A DNA stretch of 64,000 nt from the NCBI RefSeq assembly GCF_036170895.1, contig NZ_CP108036.1, positions 3,658,001-3,722,000 on the forward strand, written 5' to 3'. Source of the DNA: Streptomyces erythrochromogenes (GTDB taxonomy: Bacteria > Actinomycetota > Actinomycetes > Streptomycetales > Streptomycetaceae). The notes under the pieces are model-generated. The model saw only the letters and a list, made by a program, of their open reading frames with translations, ran no database searches and was not told the DNA's origin. Positions within the stretch are counted from its first letter, which is position 1, and the number at the start of each line of letters is the position of its first letter. The position numbers and the translations under genes were made by a program. Shown in pieces: positions 42,791 to 51,353 of this stretch.

Positions 42791-45457
42791 ATGCGTACGT
42801 GTCCCGCGTGCGGGGCCTCCAACGCCCCGACGGACGACTTCTGCACCAACTGCGGCGCCTACCTCAACTGGTCCTCCCCCACCCCAACGGCACCCCCTGC
42901 CGAGGAGCCCGCCCCCCAGCAGGGCACGCCCCAGGCCGCTCCGGCCCAGGGGAACGCCCCCGAGGGCACGACGCCCGGCCGGACCGGTCCGGCCCGAAGC
43001 GGACCGCCCCCGGGAGCCACGGGCCGGCGTCGGACACCCGGGGACAACACTGCCCAGGGGCCCACCCCTCAGCCCGCCCCACCCCAGCCGGCCCCAGCCC
43101 GGAGCGACACGCCCCGGGGCGCGGCCCAGGGCGGAACGGCCCGGCAGGGCATGCCCCAGGACGGCACCCACCCCAGCGGTACGGCCCAGGCCGGCACACC
43201 CCGGGAAGGCACTGCCCAGGGGAGCGCCCCCGGGGACGCAACGCCCCAGAACGACACCACCGGTCAGGACACCCACCAGGCCGCCCCGGCTCAGGGCACC
43301 TCAGCCCAAGAGGCGACCCCCCAGCGGGGCACGCCCCACCCCGGGACGGCCACCCAGGCGGGTGCGCCCTGGGGAGGCACCACCCAACAGGGCACCCCCC
43401 AGGGCGGAACGACCCCGAAGACCACCCTCCAGAGCGGGACAACCCCCGAGGCCACCCCCCAGCGGGGCACGGCCCGGCAGGGCACGGCCCAAGGAGGCAC
43501 GACCCAACAGGCCACCGCCCAGGGCGGAACGACCCCCGAGGCCACCCCCCAGCGGGGCACGGCCCGGCAGGGCACGGCCCAAGGAGGCACGACCCAACAG
43601 GCCACCGCCCAGGGCGGAACGACCCCCGAGGCCACCCCCCAGCGGGGCACGGCCCGGCAGGGCACGGCCCAAGGAGGCACGACCCAACAGGCCACCGCCC
43701 AGGGCGGAACGACCCCGGAGACCACCCCCCAGGGGGGCACGGCCCGGCAGGGGGCGGCCCGGGGCGGGACGGCTCAAAGCGGCACGTCCCGGCCGGGGGC
43801 GGCCGAAGGGGCGGCGCACCCCGGGGCCACGCCCCACGAAGGCGCCCCCCGACAGGCCGCGGCCCAGGGCGGCACGCCCCGGCAGGGCACGAACGCGGAG
43901 GGCACCACTCTGGGCGGCGCCCCCCGCGCCGACGTGCCTCGGCAGGACACGGTCCGAGGCACCGCGCCCCAGGAGGCCCACCTGCAGGGCGGGACCCCCG
44001 GACGGGGCACAGCACAAGAAGCAGCGCCCCTGGGCGGGACGCCCCAGGAACCCACCCTTCAGACCGGAACCCCCGGACCGGGCACAACGCAGGAGGCAGC
44101 ACCCCTGGGCGGCACGCCCGGGAGGGGCGCCGCCCAGGATCCGGCGCACCCTGGCGGCGCACCGCAGGGCGGGACCGCCCGGGAGGGTACGCCCGAGGCC
44201 ACAACACCCCACGGGCGCACGGAACAAGAAGGCACCCCGCGCGGCGGAACGCCGTCCCGGCAGGACACCCCCCACGGGGCCAACCCCCGACAGGGCGCCG
44301 CACAGGAGAGTGCGACGGAGGACGGGGCGGAGTCGGCCGCACCCGCGCCCGGCGCTGCGGATCGGTGGTTCTCCCGGCTGCGCAGGGGGCCCTCCGCGGC
44401 CGCGCCCGCCGGGACGGAGTCCGGCCCTGCCGCGGACCGGCGGTGGGCATGGCCGCGCAGGCGGCCCGGCCGGCCCGCACCCGCCGGGGCAGAGCCGCAC
44501 GCGGCCGAATCCGCCGAGCCTGCAGGGGCCGCGTCCGAGGCCGGCCGGACGGCGGCGGCGCCCGCCGAGCCCGGACCGGTCGCGCCCTCGGGGGCGGCGG
44601 TAGCCGCCGGGCCCGCGCCCGTGGCTCCGGCACGCCCGGCACCGCCCGCGCCGCGGCCCCCCGCACCCCCAGCGGCAGCGTCCCCCGCTCCCGTGCTGCC
44701 CGCCATGCCCGTCGCACCGCGTCCCGTCATCCGTCCCCTCGCGGTGAACGACGACGTCGCCGGCGTGCCGTGCCCGGCCTGCGGCACACCCAACCCGCCC
44801 GACCGCCGTTTCTGCCGCCGCTGCGCGACACCGCTGACGCCCTCCACCGCCGCCGCCCCCCTCCCCTGGTGGCGCACGGTCTGGCCGTTCCGCCGCCGCA
44901 CACGCGCCGGCTCCGGCCGGATGGTCCGCTTCCTGGTGGTCCTGACCGTCGTACTGGCCCTGTGCGCGGCCGGCTTCCTGCTCCTGCCGGCCGGACGCCA
45001 CCTGGTGCAGGACACCCTGGACAAGCTCGGCAAGGCCAAGGCGGTGACCCCGACCCGCGTCCGGGCGAGCGCCGAACTCCCCGGGCACCCGGTGGGCCAG
45101 AGCACGGACGGGCTCAGCAACCGCTACTGGGGCGCGCCCGGACCCGGCACCTCGGCGACGTACACCTTCGGCAAGCCGTTCCGCCTGGTCGCCGTGATCG
45201 TCACCAACGGTGCCTCGCCGGCACCCGAGGAGTACGCGAAGCAGGGACGGGCGCTGCGGATCGACATGGAGGTCACGGACCGGGACGGCGCCACGGTCCA
45301 CAAGAAGCTCGTCCTCAGCGACAAGCCCGGACCCCAGACGTTCCCCACGGGCATCAGCGACGCCACGACGATCCGGCTGACCCTCGAAGAACCCGCCGGC
45401 TCGGCCCCGCAAGGCCCCCTCGCCCTCGCGGAGGTGGAGTTCTTCCAGCGCAGCTGA
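42791..45457 (+). CDS. Zinc-ribbon/disordered/transmembrane protein, candidate CisA-like CIS membrane adaptor
   Basis: An 888-residue protein. Residues 1-25 are a zinc ribbon (C4, C7, C18, C21). Residues about 30-650 are low-complexity, first Gly/Thr/Gln/Pro decapeptide repeats, then Ala/Pro. A second zinc ribbon (C661, C664, C675, C678) precedes a basic patch (PFRRRTRAGSGRMVR) and one transmembrane helix (about 713-735). The last 150 residues resemble an F5/8C-like beta-sandwich (STDGLSNRYWGAPGPG, YTFGKPFRLVAVIVTNGAS). Positive-inside logic puts the long N-terminal part in the cytoplasm and the beta domain outside. In Streptomyces coelicolor the membrane protein CisA recruits cytoplasmic injection particles to the membrane; this gene is probably its equivalent. 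Last gene of the structural operon. Confidence 0.75.
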   Translation: MRTCPACGASNAPTDDFCTNCGAYLNWSSPTPTAPPAEEPAPQQGTPQAAPAQGNAPEGTTPGRTGPARSGPPPGATGRRRTPGDNTAQGPTPQPAPPQPAPARSDTPRGAAQGGTARQGMPQDGTHPSGTAQAGTPREGTAQGSAPGDATPQNDTTGQDTHQAAPAQGTSAQEATPQRGTPHPGTATQAGAPWGGTTQQGTPQGGTTPKTTLQSGTTPEATPQRGTARQGTAQGGTTQQATAQGGTTPEATPQRGTARQGTAQGGTTQQATAQGGTTPEATPQRGTARQGTAQGGTTQQATAQGGTTPETTPQGGTARQGAARGGTAQSGTSRPGAAEGAAHPGATPHEGAPRQAAAQGGTPRQGTNAEGTTLGGAPRADVPRQDTVRGTAPQEAHLQGGTPGRGTAQEAAPLGGTPQEPTLQTGTPGPGTTQEAAPLGGTPGRGAAQDPAHPGGAPQGGTAREGTPEATTPHGRTEQEGTPRGGTPSRQDTPHGANPRQGAAQESATEDGAESAAPAPGAADRWFSRLRRGPSAAAPAGTESGPAADRRWAWPRRRPGRPAPAGAEPHAAESAEPAGAASEAGRTAAAPAEPGPVAPSGAAVAAGPAPVAPARPAPPAPRPPAPPAAASPAPVLPAMPVAPRPVIRPLAVNDDVAGVPCPACGTPNPPDRRFCRRCATPLTPSTAAAPLPWWRTVWPFRRRTRAGSGRMVRFLVVLTVVLALCAAGFLLLPAGRHLVQDTLDKLGKAKAVTPTRVRASAELPGHPVGQSTDGLSNRYWGAPGPGTSATYTFGKPFRLVAVIVTNGASPAPEEYAKQGRALRIDMEVTDRDGATVHKKLVLSDKPGPQTFPTGISDATTIRLTLEEPAGSAPQGPLALAEVEFFQRS
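43442..43711 (+). repeat. Three exact 90-base tandem repeats
   Basis: The units start at 43442, 43532 and 43622 and are essentially identical; a degenerate fourth begins at 43712. Each encodes 30 residues of the Thr/Gln/Gly/Pro pattern (TPEATPQRGTARQGTAQGGT, then TQQATAQGG). Repeat number is likely to vary between strains and would change the length of the cytoplasmic tether. Confidence 0.9.
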
Positions 45458-45515
45458 CGCCCGGACGCCCGCGCGGGCGCCCGCCCGCTCAGGCGTCCGC
45501 CCGCCCGAGCGCCCG

Positions 45516-46766
45516 CTAGACGCCCGCGCGAAGCGTCTCGGCGGGAAGGATGCGGGCGGCCGCCAGGGCCGGGTACAGCCCTGCGGCCAGACCCACCACG
45601 AGGCCCACCAGCGGCCCCGCCGACGTGAGGGCGGGGTCGAGGACCACCAGCCAGTTCTTGGCCAGGCAGGTCACGGCGGTGATCTGGATGCCCAGTACCG
45701 TGCCGACGACACCGCCGGCCAGCCCGACCAGGCCGCTCTCGATGCAGAACTGCCCGGCGACCGCCCGTCGCGAGGCGCCCAGGGCGCGGCGCAGGCCGAT
45801 CTCGGAGCGCCGCTCCAGTACGGACACGTAAGCGGTGTTGCTGACGCCGAGCGCCCCCACGCCGAGGGAGACGGCGGCCAGTCCCAGGAACAGGGCCCGG
45901 GTCTGCGACTCGACGCCCCGGCGCAGGGACCGGGGGTCCGGGGGCACCAGCGCGACCAGCTTGTCCGGGGCGCCCGGGGCCAGGGCGAAGGGGGCCTCGG
46001 CGCCGATCTGGTCGGCGGCGCCCAGATCCGTACGGATGATCATTTCCGCGGGGGCGAAGCTCAGCCCGGCCGGGTCCTGGAGTGCGGCCCAGTAGGGGAC
46101 GACCACGGAGCCGGTGAGGTTCGTGTCGCCGGAGGGGGCGCGGAAGACGCCGAGCACGCTGAACGCGACGCCGTTGACGTGGATCACGGAGTTGCCGGCA
46201 CCGCCGTCGACGGTCAGCCGGGACGCGGCGGCCGTGTCGATCAGGGCCACCCGTTCCCGCCGCGCGTCGTGCCCGGTGTCGAACCACCGGCCCTGCGTGA
46301 GTTCGGCCGACATGGCCAGCAGTGCGTCGGGCTGCGCGGCCAGGACCGTGCCCTCGGGCAGGTCGTTCGACGTGCCCGACGACAGCCTGGAGACCAGCGG
46401 CTGTTCACCGGCCTTGCTGACGAGACCTGCGGTGCGGACCCCGTTGAGGCCCCGTACCTGCTGGGTGTCGCCGCCGTCGGGCCTCGGCCGGATCCCCGCG
46501 ACGGGTTCCGACGGGTACTTGACCGTGACCCGGGTCGCCTTGAGGGAGTCGAACTGGTCGGAGACGGCGCCGGCCGCGCTGGCGGTGATGCCCAGCGTCG
46601 CGAGCGCCGCGGCCAGCCCCACGGAGATGCCCACCATCGTCAGCAGGGTGCGGAACCGGCGGCCGAACAGTGCGAGGAACGCCTGGACGAGCAGGTCCGC
46701 GGCGGACGTCCGGGGGGCCGCCGTCCCCTCCGCGGAGGGCTCGCGCGTCCCGCGCCTACGCAACAC
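45516..46766 (-). CDS. MacB/FtsX-like ABC transporter permease
   Basis: The 416-residue product has the MacB fold: an N-terminal helix (about residues 36-62, RFRTLLTMVGISVGLAAALATLGI), a large extracytoplasmic domain of about 220 residues, and three C-terminal helices (LFLGLAAVSLGVGALGVSNTAYVSV; SGLVGLAGGVVGTVLGIQITAV; GPLVGLVVGLAAGLYPAL) with the FtsX motif RRSEIGLRRALGASRRAV. Such permeases work by mechanotransmission rather than classic transport. GTG at 46766 overlaps the ATPase gene by 11 bases. Last gene of its operon. Confidence 0.9.
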   Translation of the reverse strand: MLRRRGTREPSAEGTAAPRTSAADLLVQAFLALFGRRFRTLLTMVGISVGLAAALATLGITASAAGAVSDQFDSLKATRVTVKYPSEPVAGIRPRPDGGDTQQVRGLNGVRTAGLVSKAGEQPLVSRLSSGTSNDLPEGTVLAAQPDALLAMSAELTQGRWFDTGHDARRERVALIDTAAASRLTVDGGAGNSVIHVNGVAFSVLGVFRAPSGDTNLTGSVVVPYWAALQDPAGLSFAPAEMIIRTDLGAADQIGAEAPFALAPGAPDKLVALVPPDPRSLRRGVESQTRALFLGLAAVSLGVGALGVSNTAYVSVLERRSEIGLRRALGASRRAVAGQFCIESGLVGLAGGVVGTVLGIQITAVTCLAKNWLVVLDPALTSAGPLVGLVVGLAAGLYPALAAARILPAETLRAGV

Positions 46767-47430
46767 GGCCGTCCACCACCTTGAACACCCGGTCGGCGCG
46801 GGCCGCCACGTCGGGTTCGTGCGTGACCACGACGACGGCCCGGTCCTGCGCCACGAGTCCGGTCAGCAGGTCCATGACGCGGGCCGAGTTGGCGGTGTCC
46901 AGGTTGCCGGTCGGCTCGTCGCAGAGCACGACGGCCGGCCGGTGGACGATCGCCCGCGCGACCGCGACCCGCTGCCGCTCCCCGCCCGACAGGGTGGTGG
47001 GCCTGACGTCCAGCCGGTGCCCGAGTCCTACGGATTCCAGGGCCGCCACGGCCTGGGGCCGCCGCTGGGCACGGGGCACACCGAGGTGCACGAGCGGGAG
47101 TGCCACGTTCTGTACGCAGGTCAGGTGCGGGACCAGGTGGAAGGCCTGGAAGACGAAGCCGAGCGTCGAGGCCCGAAGGGCGGTACGGGCCCGTTCGGAC
47201 AGGTCGGTGGTGTCCCTGCCCTCCAGCAGGTAGCGGCCGCGGGTGGGGACGTCGAGCAGCCCGAGCACGCTCAGCAGCGTGGACTTCCCCGAACCGGACG
47301 GGCCGACGATGGCGGCGAGCCGGCCGGGCCGGATGTCGAGGGTGACGTCGGTCAGCGCGTGCACGGGCGGCGGTCCCGGGTACGTCTTCGCGACGCCGGC
47401 CATCTCGATGACGGGGGCCGGGTCAGCCAT
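46756..47430 (-). CDS. ABC transporter ATP-binding protein (LolD/MacB type)
   Basis: A 224-residue ATPase with Walker A GPSGSGKST at residues 43-51, the MacB-type Q-loop VFQAFHLVPHLTCVQNVALPL, signature LSGGERQRVAVARA, Walker B VVLCDEPTGNLD and H-loop VTHEPD. ATG at 47430 was chosen; the longer frame to 47538 lies in the upstream gene. It overlaps the membrane-fusion protein gene by eight bases and the permease gene by 11. Confidence 0.94.
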   Translation of the reverse strand: MADPAPVIEMAGVAKTYPGPPPVHALTDVTLDIRPGRLAAIVGPSGSGKSTLLSVLGLLDVPTRGRYLLEGRDTTDLSERARTALRASTLGFVFQAFHLVPHLTCVQNVALPLVHLGVPRAQRRPQAVAALESVGLGHRLDVRPTTLSGGERQRVAVARAIVHRPAVVLCDEPTGNLDTANSARVMDLLTGLVAQDRAVVVVTHEPDVAARADRVFKVVDGRVA

Positions 47431-48931
47431 CGGAGCCCCCTTCGGAGCCGTCCGCGGCCTTTCCACGGCGCACGAGGACGACCGTCTGGCCGGCGCCGAG
47501 GTTCGCGTCGAGCGCGTTGAGCGCGGTGAGGCCCTCATGGGTGAACAGCACCTCGACGGGGACGTTGCGCTCCTTGCCGTTCTCGGCGACGGTGACCGTG
47601 GACGCGCCGCCGAGGTCGGTCCAGACGGCCGACACCGGCACGGTCAGCGCGCCCTTGGGGCTGCGCCGCAGTTCGACGCTGATCTGCTGGACCGCCCCTT
47701 CCTTGGCCTCCGAGCCGCTGGGGACGAACAGCGCCTCGTGCTGGCCCGCTCCACCGCCGCCCCCACCTCCCCCGCCACTGGCATTTCCTGCTCCCGCGCC
47801 CGCGCCCGCGTTACCCGCGGCGCCGGAGGTGCCCCCGCCGTCCTGTCCGCCCGCCTTCGCGTTGCCCTGCTGCTGGTCGCCGCTCTTGGCGTCCGAGGGG
47901 TCGGCGAGGGAGCCCAGGCTGCCCTCCCGGCCCTCGTAGGGCCCGGTGCCGAAGCGGATGACAGCGTCGTCCGGCAGATCGCGCAGCCGGGTGCGCTGGT
48001 CCGCGGTGAGGGTCGCCCGCACCTGGCGGCCGCCGCTGCCGAGGACGACGAGCGGCTTGTCGGCCGCGTCACCCACCACCGCGGTGACCTGCACCACCGT
48101 GGCGGGAAGGGCGCTGACGTACGCGACTTCCGCGGCCGGCAGCAGTTCCCCGGGCTTGGCTGCCCCGGAGGCGGGCGGCGCGTCGTTGCCGCGGGCGGGC
48201 GCCGTGCTCGCGGCTCCGTTCGCAGCGGGGGCCGCACCCGTGCCACCGTCGGTCTCCGCGCCGCCGCGGGGGGCCGCGGCCCCGCCACCCCTCGCCCCGC
48301 TGGCGCCCTGGCTCGGCCCCTGCCCCTGCTCCTGCCCGGAAGGCGCCTCGTACCCGGCCGCCGCGTACAGCTTGCGCACCGCCTCGACGGTGGCCTGTCC
48401 GTACGTGCCGTTCACGGCCGTCCCGTACAACGGCTGCAGCGCCCGCTGCAGTTGCTGCACGTCCGGGCCCTTGTCGCCCGCCTTCAGATCCCGGTACGCG
48501 GGGAAGCGTCCTGGAAGGAGGAGGACCGGGCGGCCCGACACCTCGGCGACGACCGCGCCGGCCTTGAGGCTCTTGCCCGAGGTCGCGGGCAGGGCGGTCA
48601 CGACCGCGCGGCTGGTGCCCTGCGGCTGGACGCCGGTGATGGTCGTCCGTGAGGCCGTCTCGACCTTCCCGGTCAGTTCCATCTTCTCGACGAGCTGCTG
48701 GTCGGAGACCTTCCCCGTGATGCGGGAGGGCGGAGGCGCCGCGGCGTTCGAGGCACGCTGCTCGGGTGTTCTGGCCTGGGATGCGATCCACCAGACGGAT
48801 CCGGAACTTCCGAACAGCACGATGACGGCGGCGGCGATGACGAGGCCCCGCCTGGACCTGCGCCGGGCCCGCCCGCCGGCCGGCTCGGTCGGCTGGGACC
48901 GTTCGGGGCGCTCGGGGTGTTCGAGGCTCAT
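47423..48931 (-). CDS. Peptidoglycan-binding membrane-fusion (HlyD-like) protein
   Basis: A 502-residue membrane-anchored protein. A signal-anchor helix lies at about residues 28-50 (RGLVIAAAVIVLFGSSGSVWW). It is followed by a barrel-sandwich region, a PG_binding_1 domain (about 150-200; GDKGPDVQQLQRALQPLYG, NGTYGQATVEAVRKLYAAAGY), two Gly/Ala-rich linkers and C-terminal beta domains of the efflux adaptor type. In Gram-positive MacAB-like systems such proteins link ATPase/permease to substrates at the wall. ATG at 48931 (a GTG lies directly before it). Seven bases separate it from the lipoprotein gene upstream. Confidence 0.88.
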   Translation of the reverse strand: MSLEHPERPERSQPTEPAGGRARRRSRRGLVIAAAVIVLFGSSGSVWWIASQARTPEQRASNAAAPPPSRITGKVSDQQLVEKMELTGKVETASRTTITGVQPQGTSRAVVTALPATSGKSLKAGAVVAEVSGRPVLLLPGRFPAYRDLKAGDKGPDVQQLQRALQPLYGTAVNGTYGQATVEAVRKLYAAAGYEAPSGQEQGQGPSQGASGARGGGAAAPRGGAETDGGTGAAPAANGAASTAPARGNDAPPASGAAKPGELLPAAEVAYVSALPATVVQVTAVVGDAADKPLVVLGSGGRQVRATLTADQRTRLRDLPDDAVIRFGTGPYEGREGSLGSLADPSDAKSGDQQQGNAKAGGQDGGGTSGAAGNAGAGAGAGNASGGGGGGGGGAGQHEALFVPSGSEAKEGAVQQISVELRRSPKGALTVPVSAVWTDLGGASTVTVAENGKERNVPVEVLFTHEGLTALNALDANLGAGQTVVLVRRGKAADGSEGGSDG

Positions 48932-48938
48932 CACGGTG

Positions 48939-49883
48939 TTAGGACGTCTCTCGCAGTAGTTCCTGTGCCCTGCCCTTGGCTTTCGTGACGAGTTCCAGCC
49001 AGGCGGTGATCTCCGCTTCGTGCTTCACCAGCGAATCGGCGGACGCCTTGCTCTTGGCCTCCCGCGCCTTCGTGTTGAGCCCGACCTTCGTACCGCATTC
49101 GGCATCGGTGGTGGCCTGCTTGATCTCGGCACGCTGGGCATTGTCGAGCGCGGCGGTGTCACCGTCCGGAACATTCGCATAATGCGAAAGCGCCGCCTCC
49201 CTGGCCTTCTCGGGAGTCGGAATCTCCGGATAGCCGGCGGATTTCATGCAGGAGGCCCATTCCGACAACGCCTTCTGGTACGCGTCGTCGTCGGCGAGAA
49301 TGCGCGCGCTGTCCTGTTTCACGGTGTTGTACACCGTCCAGTTGAGGCGCAGGTATTCCTTCACGTCCCCGTACACGGCTTTGAGGGTCTCGCCGCGGCA
49401 GCCCTTCGACGGCACCATGACCTTGCCGCCGCCGAAGTCGAACTCGACCCCGCCCTCGGGCTTGTCGACGTAGCCGTCCATGGCCATGCTGTGGGCCCGC
49501 TTGACGTCCTCGGGCAACGCGTCGAAGTCGTCGCCGACCTCCTGGGCCTTCTGGTTCTCCGACCGGCGCGGGTCCGCGCCGTAGCCCACCGCGCGCGCCG
49601 TCTCGAGCGACGGGGTGAGGTCTTCGCTGCGCTTCTGGCCCTTGTTGCTGTTGGCACCGTCGGACGGGAAGACCTTGAAGCCCTGGTCGTTCATGCACTT
49701 GCGGATCAGCTTGGTCTCGGCCTCACGCTCCTGATCCAGCGCCTCGCCGGCGCTGTCGAGCGCGGCCTGCGCCCTTCGGGCCGTCTCCATGTCCTTGGGG
49801 GACTCCTCCGAGCAGGCTGTGGCGGAGCCGGCCAAGACCGCCACCACCGCGATCGCCGTCACAACCCGGGTGCGCTTGTTCAA
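48939..49883 (-). CDS. Lipoprotein of the ABC operon
   Basis: The 314-residue product has a signal peptide ending in the lipobox cysteine C24 (ATAC), then a mostly helical, charged domain without recognised family. A Cys pair (RKCMNDQGF and SKGCRGET) and a later pair (WASCMKSAGYPEIPTPE; DAECGTK) suggest disulfides. The WASCMKSAGYPEIPTPEKAREAALSHY-type sequence recurs in actinobacterial lipoproteins encoded beside peptidoglycan-binding ABC adaptors. TTG at 49883 has GGAGG nine bases upstream; all upstream in-frame starts lack a ribosome site. It may bind the substrate or the secreted I36-type protein. Confidence 0.8.
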   Translation of the reverse strand: MNKRTRVVTAIAVVAVLAGSATACSEESPKDMETARRAQAALDSAGEALDQEREAETKLIRKCMNDQGFKVFPSDGANSNKGQKRSEDLTPSLETARAVGYGADPRRSENQKAQEVGDDFDALPEDVKRAHSMAMDGYVDKPEGGVEFDFGGGKVMVPSKGCRGETLKAVYGDVKEYLRLNWTVYNTVKQDSARILADDDAYQKALSEWASCMKSAGYPEIPTPEKAREAALSHYANVPDGDTAALDNAQRAEIKQATTDAECGTKVGLNTKAREAKSKASADSLVKHEAEITAWLELVTKAKGRAQELLRETS

Positions 49884-49957
49884 TGTCCGTGTCCTCCGGA
49901 AGGTGCGGCCGTGCCCGCCCCCGCGCGGCGGGGGCGGGCCCGGCCTTCGAGCGATGG

Positions 49958-50341
49958 TCAGCAGCGGGAGCCGTCGTTCAGCGTGTTGCTCGCACCATCG
50001 TCGTTGGCGTCCCAGTAGTAGTTCACGGAACCGCCGGGAATGAGACAGATCTCGACGCCCAACGACATCCAGCGACCGCCGTAGGTCTTGGACGACTGGC
50101 CACGCCGGTTCCACCAGGAGCTGTCGGCCTCGTACACGGCCGGCATGTCGATGTCCCAGCGGGCGGACTCGTACTTCGTCCGGTACATCGAGTTGTTCTT
50201 GGAGTAGTCCCGGTCCTTGTAGATGCAGAAATTGCCGTCGTAGCAGGTGCGGTCCACGGCCGATGCGGACGGCGCCGCGGCGATGACGCCGACGACCGCC
50301 GCCATCGCGATGAATCCGGCCGAAATCCTCTTACTGAGCAC
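49958..50341 (-). CDS. Secreted peptidase inhibitor family I36-like protein
   Basis: A 127-residue exported protein: signal peptide (residues 1-28, ending PSASA), then a beta/gamma-crystallin-like fold of the I36 family (CYDGNFCIYKDRDYSKNNSMYRTKYES; WWNRRGQSSKTYGGRWMSLGVEICLIPGG). Four cysteines are in place for two disulfides. I36 founders inhibit metalloproteases, but most family members are untested. GTG at 50341 with GGGGGAG upstream. It is the first gene of the operon with lipoprotein, adaptor, ABC ATPase and permease, so it may be a substrate, sensor or signal of that system. Confidence 0.82.
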   Translation of the reverse strand: MLSKRISAGFIAMAAVVGVIAAAPSASAVDRTCYDGNFCIYKDRDYSKNNSMYRTKYESARWDIDMPAVYEADSSWWNRRGQSSKTYGGRWMSLGVEICLIPGGSVNYYWDANDDGASNTLNDGSRC

Positions 50342-50813
50342 TCGTTACTCCCCCTCTTCGGGTGGTGACTGATGCAGTGAGAGGGCAGGGCAGCCGAAGC
50401 CCTTCCCCCCGGTCGGCTGAGAGCCAGGCTAGGCCACGCCGATCGGAAGTCAAAGGTCAATTCCCTTTGCAACAGGGATCGTTGGCGTTTGGAATTGATC
50501 ATTCAGTGTCCGATATCCGGCTCGTCGGTCTTCCATTTCGGCGCGCCACCCGCGCTCCGCCCGGGGGACCGGCGCAGGTCAGCCACGCCGCGGGAGAGGC
50601 AGAACCCGAGGGGTGCGCGCTGTCCGGATCCCCGGCGCCCGGACGAGGCGCGAACACGCGAACAAAATCTCGGCGCCCGACACCCCTCGTCACACCGCGA
50701 AACCGACCCCTGACGTGCGGTCAACGGCCACGGGCAGCAGGCTTCCCGGCCGGGACGGGGACATCAGGACCGGCCGGCCGGCACCCCTCCTGCACCGTCC
50801 GTAGGGTGGGCCC
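50342..50813. other. Intergenic region upstream of the I36-type operon
   Basis: This 472-base stretch between the I36 operon and the acetyltransferase gene holds the candidate promoter at 50426-50453 and an AT-richer block (GTTTGGAATTGATCATTCAG, 50486-50505). No further gene is supported; short frames have shadow-like composition. Confidence 0.5.
50426..50453 (-). promoter_or_regulatory. Candidate housekeeping-type promoter of the I36/ABC operon
   Basis: On the minus strand TTGACT (50448-50453) is followed after 16 bases by TAGCCT (50426-50431), close to the TTGACA / TAGAPuT pattern of the Streptomyces HrdB sigma factor. The start of the I36 gene lies about 85 bases downstream. Confidence 0.5.
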
Positions 50814-51353
50814 GTGGAGAAGACACGCCTACGACTCGAACCGTGGTCCGACCGGGACTTCTGGCTGCTGGAACGCACGAACGAACCGGTCATGACGGAG
50901 CACCTCGGCGGCCCCGAGTCCGACGAGCGGCTCCGCGACCGCCAGCGGCGCTACGAGGCCCTGAGTGCGCGGGAGCCGGCCGCCGGCCGGATGTTCCGGG
51001 TGGTCCTGGAGGCCTCCGGCGACAGCGCCGGGGCCATCGGCTTCTGGGAGCGGCAGTGGCGGGGCGAGCCGGTCTACGAGGCCGGCTGGGGCATCCTGCC
51101 CGAGTTCCAGGGCCGGGGGCTGGCCGTGGCGGCCCTGGCGGAACTCCTGTCCTACGTACGGGCCCACGGCTCCCGCGACCGGGTGCACGCCTTCCCCGGA
51201 ACGGACCACCCCGCCTCCAACGCCGTCTGCCGGCGCGCCGGCTTCGAATGCCTCGGCGAGGTCGACTTCGAGTACCCGCCCGGCGTGCCCCACCCGAGCC
51301 TCGACTGGCGCTACCGGGTGGGGCCGCGGCCCGCGGTCACGCCGTCAGGATGA
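50814..51353 (+). CDS. GNAT family N-acetyltransferase
   Basis: The 179-residue product is of the RimJ/RimL-like GNAT kind: LRLEPWSDRDFWLLERTNEPVMTEHLGGPES at the N-terminus, acetyl-CoA motif ILPEFQGRGLAVAALAELL at about residue 93 and PASNAVCRRAGFECLGEVDFEYPPG near the end. GTG at 50814. The last 17 bases overlap the convergent oxidoreductase gene. Substrate unknown. Confidence 0.87.
   Translation: MEKTRLRLEPWSDRDFWLLERTNEPVMTEHLGGPESDERLRDRQRRYEALSAREPAAGRMFRVVLEASGDSAGAIGFWERQWRGEPVYEAGWGILPEFQGRGLAVAALAELLSYVRAHGSRDRVHAFPGTDHPASNAVCRRAGFECLGEVDFEYPPGVPHPSLDWRYRVGPRPAVTPSG

Noticed and set aside
43442..43711. CRISPR-like array
   Set aside because: The 90-base units are in-frame coding repeats without spacers and no cas genes are near.
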